Assembly: GCF_001645125.1 (NCBI RefSeq)
Contig: NZ_LXKA01000098.1
Span: 62,001 to 126,000 of the forward strand
DNA from: Paraburkholderia ginsengiterrae
GTDB taxonomy: Bacteria; Pseudomonadota; Gammaproteobacteria; Burkholderiales; Burkholderiaceae
Direction of reading: 5' to 3'
Length of the DNA: 64,000 bases
Of the stretch, positions 28,972 through 37,476 are shown piece by piece (position 1 is the stretch's first letter; every line of letters starts with the position of its first letter). Position numbers and translations under genes: made by a program. Below the pieces are notes generated by a model. That model searched no databases. It was not told the DNA's origin and saw only the letters and a program-made list of their open reading frames with translations.

Positions 28972-29655
28972 TCAGAGCAGTGCCGCGACCTGCTCGGCCG
29001 TCGCCTTGGCCGATTGCGGATTCTGGCCGGTCACGAGGCGACCATCGGTCACGACCTTGGAGACGAACGGCAGCAAGGCTTTCTCGTAGCGCGCACCGCG
29101 TCGGACCATCTCCTCTTCGGCGTTGTAGGGCACTTTTTTGGCGACTCCGGCCAGCACCTCCTCCACCCACGAATAACCGGTGACCCGGCGCCCCGCGACC
29201 AGCAGCTTGCCGTCCGACAGTGGCGTGTTGAGCAGGCCGCAATAGCCGTGGCAGACCGACGAGACGATTCCGCCGCGCTCGTAGATGTCGCGTGTGAGCC
29301 GTTGCAGGCCCGCATCATCGGGATAGTCCCACATGACGGCGTGGCCGCCGGTGAAATAGATCGCATCGAAGTCCGCCGGATCGATCTGATCGGGTCGGGC
29401 AGTGGTCGATAAAAGCGTCTGACGTTCCTTATCCGCCAGCCACTCCTTGACGGAAGCATCGGCAAGCGGCCACTTGAGCGAGCGAGGTTCCAGAGGGGAA
29501 ACACCGCCCTTTGGACTCACGAGGCGCTGCTCATACCCTTTCCCGGCAAAGACATGCCATGCATGTGTCAACTCGGATAGCCACAGGCCGGTCGGCTCAG
29601 CCTGGTCGGCATAGTTGGCGACGTTGCTGACGACGTGAAGAATGCGCTTGGTCAT
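28972..29655 (-). CDS. DJ-1/PfpI-family protein (Hsp31/glyoxalase III-like)
   Basis: The 227-residue protein has the DJ-1 nucleophile elbow SSVCHGYCGLL (C135, next to H136) and the conserved acidic residue E28 in GLWLSELTHAW. The large insertion and the FTGGHAVMWDYPDD segment match the Hsp31-like class, whose members convert methylglyoxal to lactate or act as chaperones. It is transcribed from MerR-type promoter D. With OYE and the hydrolase it supports an electrophile/aldehyde stress function for the cluster. Confidence 0.88.
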   Translation of the reverse strand: MTKRILHVVSNVANYADQAEPTGLWLSELTHAWHVFAGKGYEQRLVSPKGGVSPLEPRSLKWPLADASVKEWLADKERQTLLSTTARPDQIDPADFDAIYFTGGHAVMWDYPDDAGLQRLTRDIYERGGIVSSVCHGYCGLLNTPLSDGKLLVAGRRVTGYSWVEEVLAGVAKKVPYNAEEEMVRRGARYEKALLPFVSKVVTDGRLVTGQNPQSAKATAEQVAALL

Positions 29656-29727
29656 GTCGAAAATCCCTTTTCCTCTACCAACGAATGATGACGCGGACGG
29701 GTCGCTACGACTCGTCCGGCAGTCACA

Positions 29728-29758
29728 ACCATAACGTTGAAGTAAAGCTGAAGGTCAA
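29728..29758 (-). promoter_or_regulatory. MerR-type promoter/operator D (DJ-1 gene)
   Basis: The minus strand has TTGACC (29753-29758), a 19-bp spacer and TATGGT (29728-29733). The spacer agrees with that of site A at 14 of 19 positions, including GTTGAAGT. The -10 box is ~73 bp from the ATG. Confidence 0.68.
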
Positions 29759-29807
29759 GGGGTTTTAATGGCTTGGCTTCGGCGTCACATGCCAGCGGCG
29801 GCGCCTG

Positions 29808-30113
29808 CTAGCTCCACTTCGACCCGATCGTCTCCAAGCCGGATTTCGCCAGGTCTGCCGGGAGCATCACGACGCGAAACTCGCAGTCGGCGTTGAACTT
29901 GAGAAAGAACGGCTCCGCAAATGAGGGAATCTGCGACGGATCATCGAGGTTGATGATGAGCACGGCTCCGCGCCCGCCGTTTTGCTCAGTAAAATACGCC
30001 GCTTCCGGTTTCGTCTCTTCAAGTATCTTCGCTATCAGTTCCCCGATCGTGCCGTCGCGCACAAAAGCGTTGAAGGGCTCGTGGGGAAATCGTACGTTGA
30101 GAAGCATGCGCAT
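29808..30113 (-). CDS. small conserved-looking protein of unknown function
   Basis: The 101-residue protein starts MRMLLNVRFPHEPFNAFVRDG and alternates strands and helices like a small dimeric alpha-beta barrel (ferredoxin-like) domain. The segment AYFTEQNGGRGAVLIINLDDPSQIP is characteristic, but I cannot name the family with certainty. AGGAGA lies just before the ATG. No operon partner overlaps it. Confidence 0.72.
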   Translation of the reverse strand: MRMLLNVRFPHEPFNAFVRDGTIGELIAKILEETKPEAAYFTEQNGGRGAVLIINLDDPSQIPSFAEPFFLKFNADCEFRVVMLPADLAKSGLETIGSKWS

Positions 30114-30249
30114 GGTCGTTCTCCTTGCCTGCGGCTGTAAAAGAACCGCTCAAGCATAAGAGATCTCCAGTGTTAGTTTTGTGACCTCGCCAACACTCCC
30201 CGCGCGTTGGTGCGGAGTCGATCGCAATAACCGATGGCTTGCGTCCTGG

Positions 30250-30720
30250 TTAGCTGAACGGCGCCTTTTCCGGTTCGGCCGCATACTTGTCCCGGATCGC
30301 GTTCACGCAGTGCGTGAACCGCGTGCGGAAACCGACGGGATCGGTGCTCGGCGGCGTGAGTCCCTCCGTCGTAACTTTCCATCCGTCCTCCGTCCGAATG
30401 GCATCGAGATCGAACGAAGCACCCGGCTCGTCCTCGAGAATCACGGTCTCGCGCACCTCGCGGCTGCCGGCGCGGATGATCGCCTGACATCCCTGGCGAA
30501 GCCCCCCCGAGATATGCGCTTTGCCGCTGTTCGGAGCAACGTTATCCGGAGCGGCGCCGTACATGCGCATGGTGATGAATTGAGGCGGCGTCCCGGCGGT
30601 AACGAATGCGACGTCGGTCTCCGATATGCCGTCGCTGCAGCCGCTGACCAGGCTGGAAATCGCAACCAGCATGATCCCGGCACATGTATATCGGAGGCTC
30701 GAAGTGTCGTGGCGTGGCAT
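30250..30720 (-). CDS. putative lipoprotein
   Basis: The 156-residue protein has a lipoprotein signal: a hydrophobic stretch (YTCAGIMLVAISSLVSGC) ending in a lipobox, with the lipid-modified Cys at about residue 28. The remainder is polar, has two further Cys, and shows no family I recognise. It is probably an envelope protein of unknown role, flanked by gaps on both sides. Confidence 0.65.
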   Translation of the reverse strand: MPRHDTSSLRYTCAGIMLVAISSLVSGCSDGISETDVAFVTAGTPPQFITMRMYGAAPDNVAPNSGKAHISGGLRQGCQAIIRAGSREVRETVILEDEPGASFDLDAIRTEDGWKVTTEGLTPPSTDPVGFRTRFTHCVNAIRDKYAAEPEKAPFS

Positions 30721-30901
30721 GGTTCATCCATGAATAGACGGTCTGCAGCCGGTCGTTAGAACCGCTGCCGAACTCGCCAAACACTTTGGACATTGCCGTG
30801 TGAGCGTATTCGATTGCTAACGTGCGGGCTTACGCAAATGCATAACGGCATGCGTGAGCGATTCTTTAGATAAAGCCCGTTGGACTGGCTGAATCGCCGC
30901 T

Positions 30902-31765
30902 CTACGCACCGTCCGCCTCTTCATAGCTCGCGAACAACTGACATACGGCTCGCTGATCGAGACAACCGTGCAGCAACTCGCGGAACCGGTGATCGCAGAA
31001 GCGCTGCGCAACATCGGCCAGCAGCCGCAAATGCGTGCTGTTCGCCCATTCCGGAACGAGCAGAACAACCACGTCGCTCACCGGTTTGCCATCTGGCGCA
31101 TCGAACGGAACCGGCTTCGCGGGACGGACATAAAAAGCCATGGCCTGGCGCAGCGTTCGTATCTGACCGTGTGGAACTGCCACGCCCTGGCCGAGGCCGG
31201 TCGAGCCCAGCGCTTCACGTGCCGCGAGCCCGGCGGTGACGTCCGCAGCGGGGAGCCCATAGTCCTGCTCGAAGAACTGTCCGAACTGCGTGAACAGTGT
31301 CTCCCGGTCGGCCGCTTCCAGACCCAGCAGAACGTGACGCGGTGCAAGCAGTTGCGCGAGGGTGCTCCCTTTTTCGGCCGCTTCAACGCTGTCGGCGCGC
31401 GCGTGCGGCTCACCATCCATCAGATCCCGCCACGCGTCTGTCGGCGCGGCGGGGATTTCAAGCAACTGTCCCATTTCGGCGGCCGGCGCCAGATGCGCGA
31501 GCCGTTGAATCGCACCGTTGACTGCTTCCCTCGGCAGATAGAGCGATAGCCGCACGCGGCCCGTTCCGTGCAGTGGTGCGACGCGAATGGTCCATTGCTG
31601 ATCGCCACAGTCCCGGATCAGCGCCTGGCGCAACGGCGTGGCGTGCTGCGCGTCCAGAGTGACGCGCATCATGACGTTGCGGCTGGGCGCCGCCCGCGAG
31701 CGGCCGTCGGGCGGCGTTTTACCCATTCCGAGAAGGGTCCGTAGACCAACCAGCGCGCGGGTCAT
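30902..31765 (-). CDS. PTS EIIA (fructose/nitrogen type) domain protein with ACT-like N-terminus
   Basis: The 287-residue protein has a C-terminal PTS IIA-2 domain (about 135-285). The phospho-acceptor His is H199 in GVAVPHGQI, within the family block REALGSTGLGQGVAVPHG. The N-terminal ~100 residues are not IIA. MMRVTLDAQHATPLRQALI and GRVRLSLYLPREAVNGAI look like beta-alpha-beta units of an ACT-like or similar regulatory fold. No PTS permease lies nearby, so a regulatory role like PtsN is more likely than sugar uptake. AGGAGCC precedes the ATG. It is divergent from the GYD/glutamine synthetase set. Confidence 0.75.
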   Translation of the reverse strand: MTRALVGLRTLLGMGKTPPDGRSRAAPSRNVMMRVTLDAQHATPLRQALIRDCGDQQWTIRVAPLHGTGRVRLSLYLPREAVNGAIQRLAHLAPAAEMGQLLEIPAAPTDAWRDLMDGEPHARADSVEAAEKGSTLAQLLAPRHVLLGLEAADRETLFTQFGQFFEQDYGLPAADVTAGLAAREALGSTGLGQGVAVPHGQIRTLRQAMAFYVRPAKPVPFDAPDGKPVSDVVVLLVPEWANSTHLRLLADVAQRFCDHRFRELLHGCLDQRAVCQLFASYEEADGA

Positions 31766-32026
31766 GGCGGCTCCTGTGCGTTATCTGTTATCAGGTTAAC
31801 CGGATCGCCATCAACTTGGCGTAAAAATTGCCGCCGGTCGCCAACCCGAGCAGACGACGTAACCCGAACCGACCTCACGGGCAGCCAATCAGCCGGTAGC
31901 AAGCGATTCCATTGCCTACACTCAGGTTACGCGCAAAACACTTTCGAGCAGCACGATCGCCGTAGCGTTCGCGCTGGAGCTTGCGCGTGTGAATTCCTAC
32001 CCGTGTCAACCGTAAGGGGAATCGTC

Positions 32027-32320
32027 ATGGCAACTTATGTGGTGCTTGCTCAATTCACCGATCAAGGTATTCGCAATGTCAAAGCCAGCCCGCAGCGCGC
32101 AGGTATGGCAGCGGAATTGGCCAAGTCGTTTGGCTGTGAAATGAGAGAGATCTATTGGACGGTTGGCCAATATGACATTGTTACGCTCGTCGACGCACCG
32201 GATGAACAAAGCTTCGCGGCCTTCGGCTACGCACTCGGGTCCGCGGGAAATGTCCGCACGCAAACGCTGCGTGCTTTCACGAAGGACGAATTCAGCGCGA
32301 TCGTCAGCAAGGTCGCCTGA
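32027..32320 (+). CDS. GYD-domain protein
   Basis: The 97-residue protein has the GYD-domain pattern: YVVLAQFTDQGIRNVKASP, CEMREIYWTVGQYDIVTLVDAPDE and TQTLRAFTKDEF. GYD proteins are small ferredoxin-like proteins of unclear function, often near nitrogen or stress genes. The start at 32027 has AGGGGA upstream. It is followed by a 69-residue gene and glutamine synthetase on the same strand. Confidence 0.88.
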   Translation: MATYVVLAQFTDQGIRNVKASPQRAGMAAELAKSFGCEMREIYWTVGQYDIVTLVDAPDEQSFAAFGYALGSAGNVRTQTLRAFTKDEFSAIVSKVA

Positions 32321-32381
32321 CTCACGCAATCATCGGCACGCGAACCGTGTGCTTTCCGCGACTCAATTTCACGAGGTCACT

Positions 32382-32591
32382 ATGAACGCTCAAGCAAACG
32401 ACGGCGAAGACGTGCGCGCATTCGTGCAAACGGCCGAGCAGTCGGGTTCGTATGTCTGGGTCATTACGCTGGTCGACTTTGGCGCACAAAAGGTCAAACG
32501 CTCGCTCGTTTCGGACGAGACGTTCGCCATGCGCGCCGCGGCTCAGGACGCCGGCGATGCCTACCTGAAAGGGCTGGCGGCAGACCGGTAG
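32382..32591 (+). CDS. small protein of unknown function upstream of glutamine synthetase
   Basis: The 69-residue protein starts MNAQANDGEDVRAFVQTAEQ and continues SYVWVITLVDFGAQKVKRSL. I do not recognise the family. GAGGT lies before the ATG and codon use matches the neighbours, which supports a real gene. It lies between the GYD gene (61 bp) and glutamine synthetase (~80 bp) and may be co-transcribed with them. Confidence 0.6.
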   Translation: MNAQANDGEDVRAFVQTAEQSGSYVWVITLVDFGAQKVKRSLVSDETFAMRAAAQDAGDAYLKGLAADR

Positions 32592-32672
32592 GCACACCTG
32601 CGCCTTCCTGTTTTCGCGCGCAAGCCGACTACAGCTGGAACGGGGGCAAAGGGCCGCCAGAGGAGGACGTCA

Positions 32673-34178
32673 ATGTCCACAACGCACAAGGCTTCCGGAT
32701 TACCGTTCGAGGTATCCGTCGAAGCAGGCAGTTACAGCGTGACTCGACCCGCAAGCGCGAGCGATGTGATCGGCCTGTTGCAGAGCAATAATATTCAGAT
32801 CGTCGATCTGAAATTCACCGACCTGCCCGGACTCTGGCAGCACTTCTCGATCACCCTGCCTGAGGTTCACCCTGACCTGTTTGACGCGGGGATCGGTTTC
32901 GACGGCTCGTCGATTCGCGGCTTCCAGGAGATCCACGAATCGGACATGCTGCTCAGGCCCGATCCGGCCACGGCCTTCGTCGATCCGGTTTGCGAAACGC
33001 CCACGCTGTCGCTCATCTGCGACGTGGTCGATCCGGTCTTGCAGCAGCCGTATTCGCGCGATCCACGCTACGTCGCGAAAAAGGCGGAGAACTATCTGTG
33101 TCAGACCGGAATCGGCACGACGTGCTATATCGGTCCCGAGCTCGAGTTCTTCATCTTCGACTCGATCCGCTTCGGGCAGGACCAGCATTGCGGCTTCTAC
33201 TACGTCGAGTCCGCCGAAGGCGACTGGACCACCGGACGCGACGAGGGTGCGTACGGCGGCGGCAATCTCGGCTACAAACAGCGCTACAAGGAGGGCTATT
33301 TTCCGGTTCCGCCTCACGACACGCTCCAGGAGATCCGCTCGGAGATCACGCTCGCACTGCAGCAAGCCGGCATACAGATCGAAGTGCATCACCATGAAGT
33401 CGCGACCGCCGGGCAGAACGAAATCGACATGCGGTTTGCCGCGCTCACCCGGATGGCCGACAACGTGATGATCTACAAGTACGTCTGCAAGAACGTCGCG
33501 CGCCGCCACGGGAAAGTGGCGACTTTCATGCCGAAGCCGCTGTTCGCCGACAACGCCAGCGGCATGCATTGTCACCAGAGCCTGTGGCGAGACGATCAGA
33601 ATCTCTTTTACGACGCCAACGGCTGGGCACTCACCTCGGACTTGTGCCGCTGGTACATCGGCGGCCTGCTGCAGCATGCCCCCGCGCTGATGGCCTTTTG
33701 TGCGCCGACAACAAACTCCTACAAGCGTCTGGTGCCGGGATACGAGGCGCCCGTCAATCTCGCGATGTCGCAGCGCAACCGTTCCGCTGCGGCGCGCATT
33801 CCGATGTACTCGGATTCGCCGGGCGCGCGGCGGGTCGAATTCCGATGCCCGGATCCATCGGCTAATGCTTACCTGGCTTTCGCGGCGATGCTGATGGCGG
33901 GCCTCGATGGAATCGAAAACCGGACCGATCCGGGCGACCCGCTCGACCGCAACATTTACGACCTTTCGCCCGAAGAAGCGAGCACCATCCGGCAGGTGCC
34001 AGGCTCGCTCGAGGCGGCGCTCGCGGCACTGGAAGCCGACTCCGGCTTTTTGCGCAAAGGCGACGTTTTCACCGACGACGTGATTCAGACGTGGATCAAC
34101 TACAAGCGCACACGCGAAATCGATACGATCAAACTGCGCCCGCATCCCTGGGAGTTCTACCTGTACTTCGATACCTGA
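32673..34178 (+). CDS. glnA: glutamine synthetase type I (additional copy)
   Basis: The 501-residue enzyme ligates ammonia to glutamate. It has GIGFDGSSIRGF, the metal-binding GPELEFFIFD, the NEIDMRFA and SGMHCHQSLW blocks, and APTTNSYKRLVPGYEAPVNLAMSQRNRSAAARIP. An adenylylation-type site is present: Y429 in NIYDLSPEE. The N-terminus is ~25 residues longer than usual. A perfect AGGAGG precedes the ATG. No glnL/glnG or nac genes follow, so this is probably a second glutamine synthetase rather than the main glnA. Confidence 0.92.
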   Translation: MSTTHKASGLPFEVSVEAGSYSVTRPASASDVIGLLQSNNIQIVDLKFTDLPGLWQHFSITLPEVHPDLFDAGIGFDGSSIRGFQEIHESDMLLRPDPATAFVDPVCETPTLSLICDVVDPVLQQPYSRDPRYVAKKAENYLCQTGIGTTCYIGPELEFFIFDSIRFGQDQHCGFYYVESAEGDWTTGRDEGAYGGGNLGYKQRYKEGYFPVPPHDTLQEIRSEITLALQQAGIQIEVHHHEVATAGQNEIDMRFAALTRMADNVMIYKYVCKNVARRHGKVATFMPKPLFADNASGMHCHQSLWRDDQNLFYDANGWALTSDLCRWYIGGLLQHAPALMAFCAPTTNSYKRLVPGYEAPVNLAMSQRNRSAAARIPMYSDSPGARRVEFRCPDPSANAYLAFAAMLMAGLDGIENRTDPGDPLDRNIYDLSPEEASTIRQVPGSLEAALAALEADSGFLRKGDVFTDDVIQTWINYKRTREIDTIKLRPHPWEFYLYFDT

Positions 34179-34343
34179 AACGAGGGGCTGGCCGGCCGTG
34201 ATCGCGCGCACAGGTGCGCTCCCGCCCCTGTATCCGGGTGACTATAATTAAAGCGGTCACCTTTACTTCAGGTGGGCCTGGCTCAGGCGGTAGCCCCCAA
34301 ACAGGACGTCGACCCGAACGGGTTCCGCCGCGGGGAGATTCAC

Positions 34344-34790
34344 ATGTTCAAACATCTGTTGGTACCGACCGACGGCTCGGCGCTCTCCAAGGCCGCCATT
34401 CAACTCGCGGTGAAACTCGCGGCGGAAAGCGGCGCCAAGGTGACGGGGCTCCACGTCATCCCTGAATTCCGGGTGCTCGCGTACGGCACCGAAATGATCG
34501 CGGACAACGAAGACCGCGTCATTCAGGCCGCCCGGCACCATGCGGACGACTATCTCGCGGTCATCACCAAGGCGGCGGCACAGGCAGGTGTCGAATGCAA
34601 TACGATTGCCACAAACCGCGCCCATCCGTACGACGCGATCATCAACGTCGCCGATGAACAGGAGTGCGATCTCATCGTCATGGCGTCCCACGGTCGAAGC
34701 GGCATGCGCGCGCTTTTGCTGGGCAGCGAGACCCAGAAGGTCCTCACGCACAGTCAGATCCCGGTGCTCGTTGTTCGGCAGCCGGCGTAA
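34344..34790 (+). CDS. universal stress protein (UspA family)
   Basis: The 148-residue protein starts MFKHLLVPTDGSALSKAAI and has the ATP-binding signature ASHGRSGMRALLLGSETQKVL near the C-terminus, so it is the ATP-binding type of Usp. Start 34344 is supported by GGGGAGA upstream. It follows glutamine synthetase by ~165 bp on the same strand and may be a separate unit. Confidence 0.93.
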   Translation: MFKHLLVPTDGSALSKAAIQLAVKLAAESGAKVTGLHVIPEFRVLAYGTEMIADNEDRVIQAARHHADDYLAVITKAAAQAGVECNTIATNRAHPYDAIINVADEQECDLIVMASHGRSGMRALLLGSETQKVLTHSQIPVLVVRQPA

Positions 34791-35101
34791 TGCGGCGCTT
34801 CTGCGAGGAGATTGAGAGCAATGAAGCGCGCTCGCTTCATCAAGTTCGGCGTGGCGGCAACGCCCAAGGGTATTCCTTGAGTTTGTCGCCATTTCACGAC
34901 GTTGTGTCCTGATTCGACTGCAGGATGGCGGTTTCGCGCGCTATGACCGTGTATTGCGCTGACCATACACAGTGTTACGCTGAGGAAAGCAGCCTTCGCG
35001 ACAGTGAGCCGCCATTGCGCGGCAGAATCGTCAGCAATCAGAACACACCGCGAAGCGCTATTGCCTACGAGAGGCGAAACATCGCTGCGGGAGCGACTGC
35101 G
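34791..35101. other. non-coding gap after uspA
   Basis: About 310 bp with no gene I can support. A frame runs through it from 34925 into the next gene, but that gene's signal peptide begins at 35102, so the upstream part is taken as untranslated. Confidence 0.5.
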
Positions 35102-35668
35102 ATGCAAATCAAAACATATGCCGTACTGACATTGGCCGTAATTAGCAGTGCTGCCTTCGCATGGCAGCCGCTCACCTATCCGGTCAGAAGTCAGGGCCCC
35201 TATCAGCGCAGCATTGACAACGCAACCTGCTTCGCCGCGGCAACCAAGGAAAGCAAGGTTAACATCGTTCGCGAATCGCAGATTCCGCCACGCAAACCGG
35301 CTGCTACCCACGCGTCATCGACCGGCGCGCCGTCGCGGCCACCCTTGCCGTCCAGCACCTTTTCTGCCATGCCGCCGGGCGCGAGCATGCCGGCCGCCGC
35401 GGCCGCGCCTGGCGCCAGCGCGCCGGCGGCAACGACCACGGCGGCGACAGGCGCTTCAGCGCCCAACGCGGCGAGCGCGGTTCCGGCCAGCACCGCCACG
35501 GCCGCCACAGCGGCATCGGCAGCGGGTGGGAGCGGCACGGCGGAGACGACAGCTGAGGCATCCGGCGTGAAACTGCCGCCGCTGCCGGCTCCGGAGCCGC
35601 CCATGACGCGGTATTGGGCCGCGTATGGTGCGTGCATGCAGGCACGGGGTTACGTCGTCGTCCAGTAA
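35102..35668 (+). CDS. secreted Ala/Pro/Thr-rich protein of unknown function
   Basis: The 188-residue protein has a clear signal peptide, MQIKTYAVLTLAVISSAAFA, with cleavage after Ala-20. A middle region of ~90 residues is almost entirely Ala, Pro, Ser and Thr and is probably disordered. The C-terminal end, TRYWAAYGACMQARGYVVVQ, resembles the tails of small envelope proteins with a conserved Cys. One further Cys follows the signal peptide, so a disulfide is possible. A strong terminator follows at once. Confidence 0.7.
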   Translation: MQIKTYAVLTLAVISSAAFAWQPLTYPVRSQGPYQRSIDNATCFAAATKESKVNIVRESQIPPRKPAATHASSTGAPSRPPLPSSTFSAMPPGASMPAAAAAPGASAPAATTTAATGASAPNAASAVPASTATAATAASAAGGSGTAETTAEASGVKLPPLPAPEPPMTRYWAAYGACMQARGYVVVQ

Positions 35669-35676
35669 CGGGGCAT

Positions 35677-35705
35677 CCAGGCGCAGTAACTGCGCCTGGC
35701 TTTTC
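35677..35705 (+). terminator. intrinsic terminator after the secreted protein
   Basis: A perfect 10-bp stem, CCAGGCGCAG-TAA-CTGCGCCTGG, is followed by CTTTT. Confidence 0.8.
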
Positions 35706-35748
35706 TGGATGGCGGCGGTGGCATTCGACGCCCATATGCGAAACGGCA

Positions 35749-37437
35749 ATGCTTAGCGATTTGACTTCCTATCGGCACGATTCTCCCCGATGCGGACACT
35801 GCGGTAGTCCGCTGAATGGCCGTTTCGCGCGCTGTCCTTCGTGCTTCCGGCTTACCAACGATTCGCTCAGCTTGCATTCCGTGCAGCCTCCCGTGCTGCA
35901 CGTCCGATTCAACGATTCCCCACCGATACCCAGACACCGCGTGGCATCACGCAAGATCTGGAGGCCGTCGTCGCGCGCGCTGGTCAATGTCTACGACACG
36001 GTTGAAGATGTCGAAGCGGTCGTGATCCCCGCGCCGCTTCATCAGCGTCTGCGGCGGCCGCTCTTGCTGGGTGCTTCGCTGGTGGTGGCGGCGTCCGCGG
36101 TGTATCTCGGTTTCGTTCACGGCAATGACTTGAGAGTCGGCACGCCTGTCGCCGTGTCCGGCAAAGTGCAGGAGCAAAACGGAAAGGCGGTGGCTGCGCT
36201 GCCTCAGAAGGCCGTCACTGCTGCCGCTCGGAAGCCAGTCACTGCGGGCATCCAGAAGCCTGCAACTACTGTTGCTCAGAAACCCGTGACGACGATCACT
36301 CAGAAACCTGTAACTGCTGTCGCGCAGGCGCCCGCAACTACTGTCGCTCAGAAACCCGCGACGGCTGTCACCCAAGCGCCTACAACCACTTTCGCTCAGA
36401 AGTCCGTAATGGCTGTCGCCCAGCCGCCTGCAACGACTGTCGCGCAAAAACCCGCAACTGCTGTCGCCCATGCGCCTACAACTAATGTCGCTCAGAAATC
36501 CGTAACCACTGTCGTCCAACCGCCTGCAACCGCTGCCGCTCAGAAGTCCGTAATGGCTGTCGCCCAGCCGCCTGCAACGACTGCCGCTCAGAAACCCATA
36601 ACCGCTGTCACCCAAACGCCTGCAACCACTATCGCCCAGAAATCCGCAACCGCTATCGCCCAACCGCCTGCAACCTCTACCGCTCAGAAATCCGTAGCCG
36701 CTGTCGTCCAACCGCCCGCAACCGCTATCGCTCAGAAATCCGTAGCCGCTGTCACCCAAACACCTGCAACTCATGCCTCGCAGAAACCAGTAACGACTGT
36801 CGCCCAGACGCCCGTCACCGCGACCGCTCCGAAGCCCTCGACGGTTGCCTCGCAAAAACCCGCACCTGTCGTTGCACAGCAGCAGCCTACAACCATCGCC
36901 ACCGCGCGACCCGCACCCGTGAGCGCCCCGCCGGTTCCGCCCACGGCTGTACGCCGCGCCACCTCCGTCGCCAACGTCGCCACAGTCGCCTCCATCAGCC
37001 CCGAAGCGGCGCGTAATCCCGGCAGCAGGACAGCAGCCAATCAGCCGGACAAGCCGCGCGTGGACGTGTCGCGGCACATCCGAGCCGCGCGCATCGATTT
37101 GCAGGCCAACAATCTGACGGCGACCAAAGCGCGTCTCTCAGCCGCCATCGCGGCCCAGCCGGACAACCGCGACGCATTGAACATGCGCTCGACGGTTCGC
37201 ACGCGCGAACAGCAGCGCGACGCACTACTGAGTCTCGCGCGGGGCTGCGGATATATCGCGCACTGGAACTGCGTCGCGCACAACGCCGGCATTGCGCTAA
37301 ACATCGATTCGAGCAGCAAGGAAGCGCAGCGTCTCGCCGCGCTCGCCAAACGCGAAACGCAATTGCAGATGCCACCGCCGGCTGAACCCGTCGCCGAGCA
37401 GCCACCCGAGACGCGCGATGTGAGCGGCCATCATTGA
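35749..37437 (+). CDS. membrane protein with zinc ribbon and 8-residue tandem repeats
   Basis: The 562-residue protein has an N-terminal zinc ribbon (CGHCG then CPSC, residues 15-33) and one membrane segment (LLLGASLVVAASAVYLGF, about 105-122). Next come 29 tandem 8-residue units of the type AQKPATAV/AQxPATTV (about residues 151-382). The C-terminal domain begins around 435 (VDVSRHIRAARIDLQANNLTATKARLSAAIAAQPDN), looks TPR-like and has a Cys pair region. This predicts a type II membrane protein with a cytoplasmic ribbon and a long periplasmic stalk carrying a helical head. The family is unknown to me. Start 35749 (MLSDLTSY) was chosen over 35614, which would lie across the preceding terminator. 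Confidence 0.75.
   Translation: MLSDLTSYRHDSPRCGHCGSPLNGRFARCPSCFRLTNDSLSLHSVQPPVLHVRFNDSPPIPRHRVASRKIWRPSSRALVNVYDTVEDVEAVVIPAPLHQRLRRPLLLGASLVVAASAVYLGFVHGNDLRVGTPVAVSGKVQEQNGKAVAALPQKAVTAAARKPVTAGIQKPATTVAQKPVTTITQKPVTAVAQAPATTVAQKPATAVTQAPTTTFAQKSVMAVAQPPATTVAQKPATAVAHAPTTNVAQKSVTTVVQPPATAAAQKSVMAVAQPPATTAAQKPITAVTQTPATTIAQKSATAIAQPPATSTAQKSVAAVVQPPATAIAQKSVAAVTQTPATHASQKPVTTVAQTPVTATAPKPSTVASQKPAPVVAQQQPTTIATARPAPVSAPPVPPTAVRRATSVANVATVASISPEAARNPGSRTAANQPDKPRVDVSRHIRAARIDLQANNLTATKARLSAAIAAQPDNRDALNMRSTVRTREQQRDALLSLARGCGYIAHWNCVAHNAGIALNIDSSSKEAQRLAALAKRETQLQMPPPAEPVAEQPPETRDVSGHH
36199..36894 (+). repeat. 29 tandem 24-bp units (coding)
   Basis: The 24-bp units alternate in two types, giving a 48-bp higher-order period. 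The units are diverged, but one 47-bp stretch recurs exactly at 36393 and 36537, 144 bp (three 48-bp periods) apart. This suggests recent duplication or conversion inside the array. Confidence 0.9.
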
Positions 37438-37476
37438 CCGCCCGTCGCGCTGCCGTCAGGCCAGCGTGGCAAACGC

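Noticed and set aside
36199-36894. Possible CRISPR-like array
   Set aside because: Units are contiguous, diverged and in frame with a protein; there are no spacers of constant length between identical repeats.
35947-37077. Minus-strand frame (376 codons) rich in Gly, Arg and Asp opposite the repeat array
   Set aside because: It is the complement of the 24-bp coding repeats; the plus strand has the zinc ribbon, membrane helix and ordered head.
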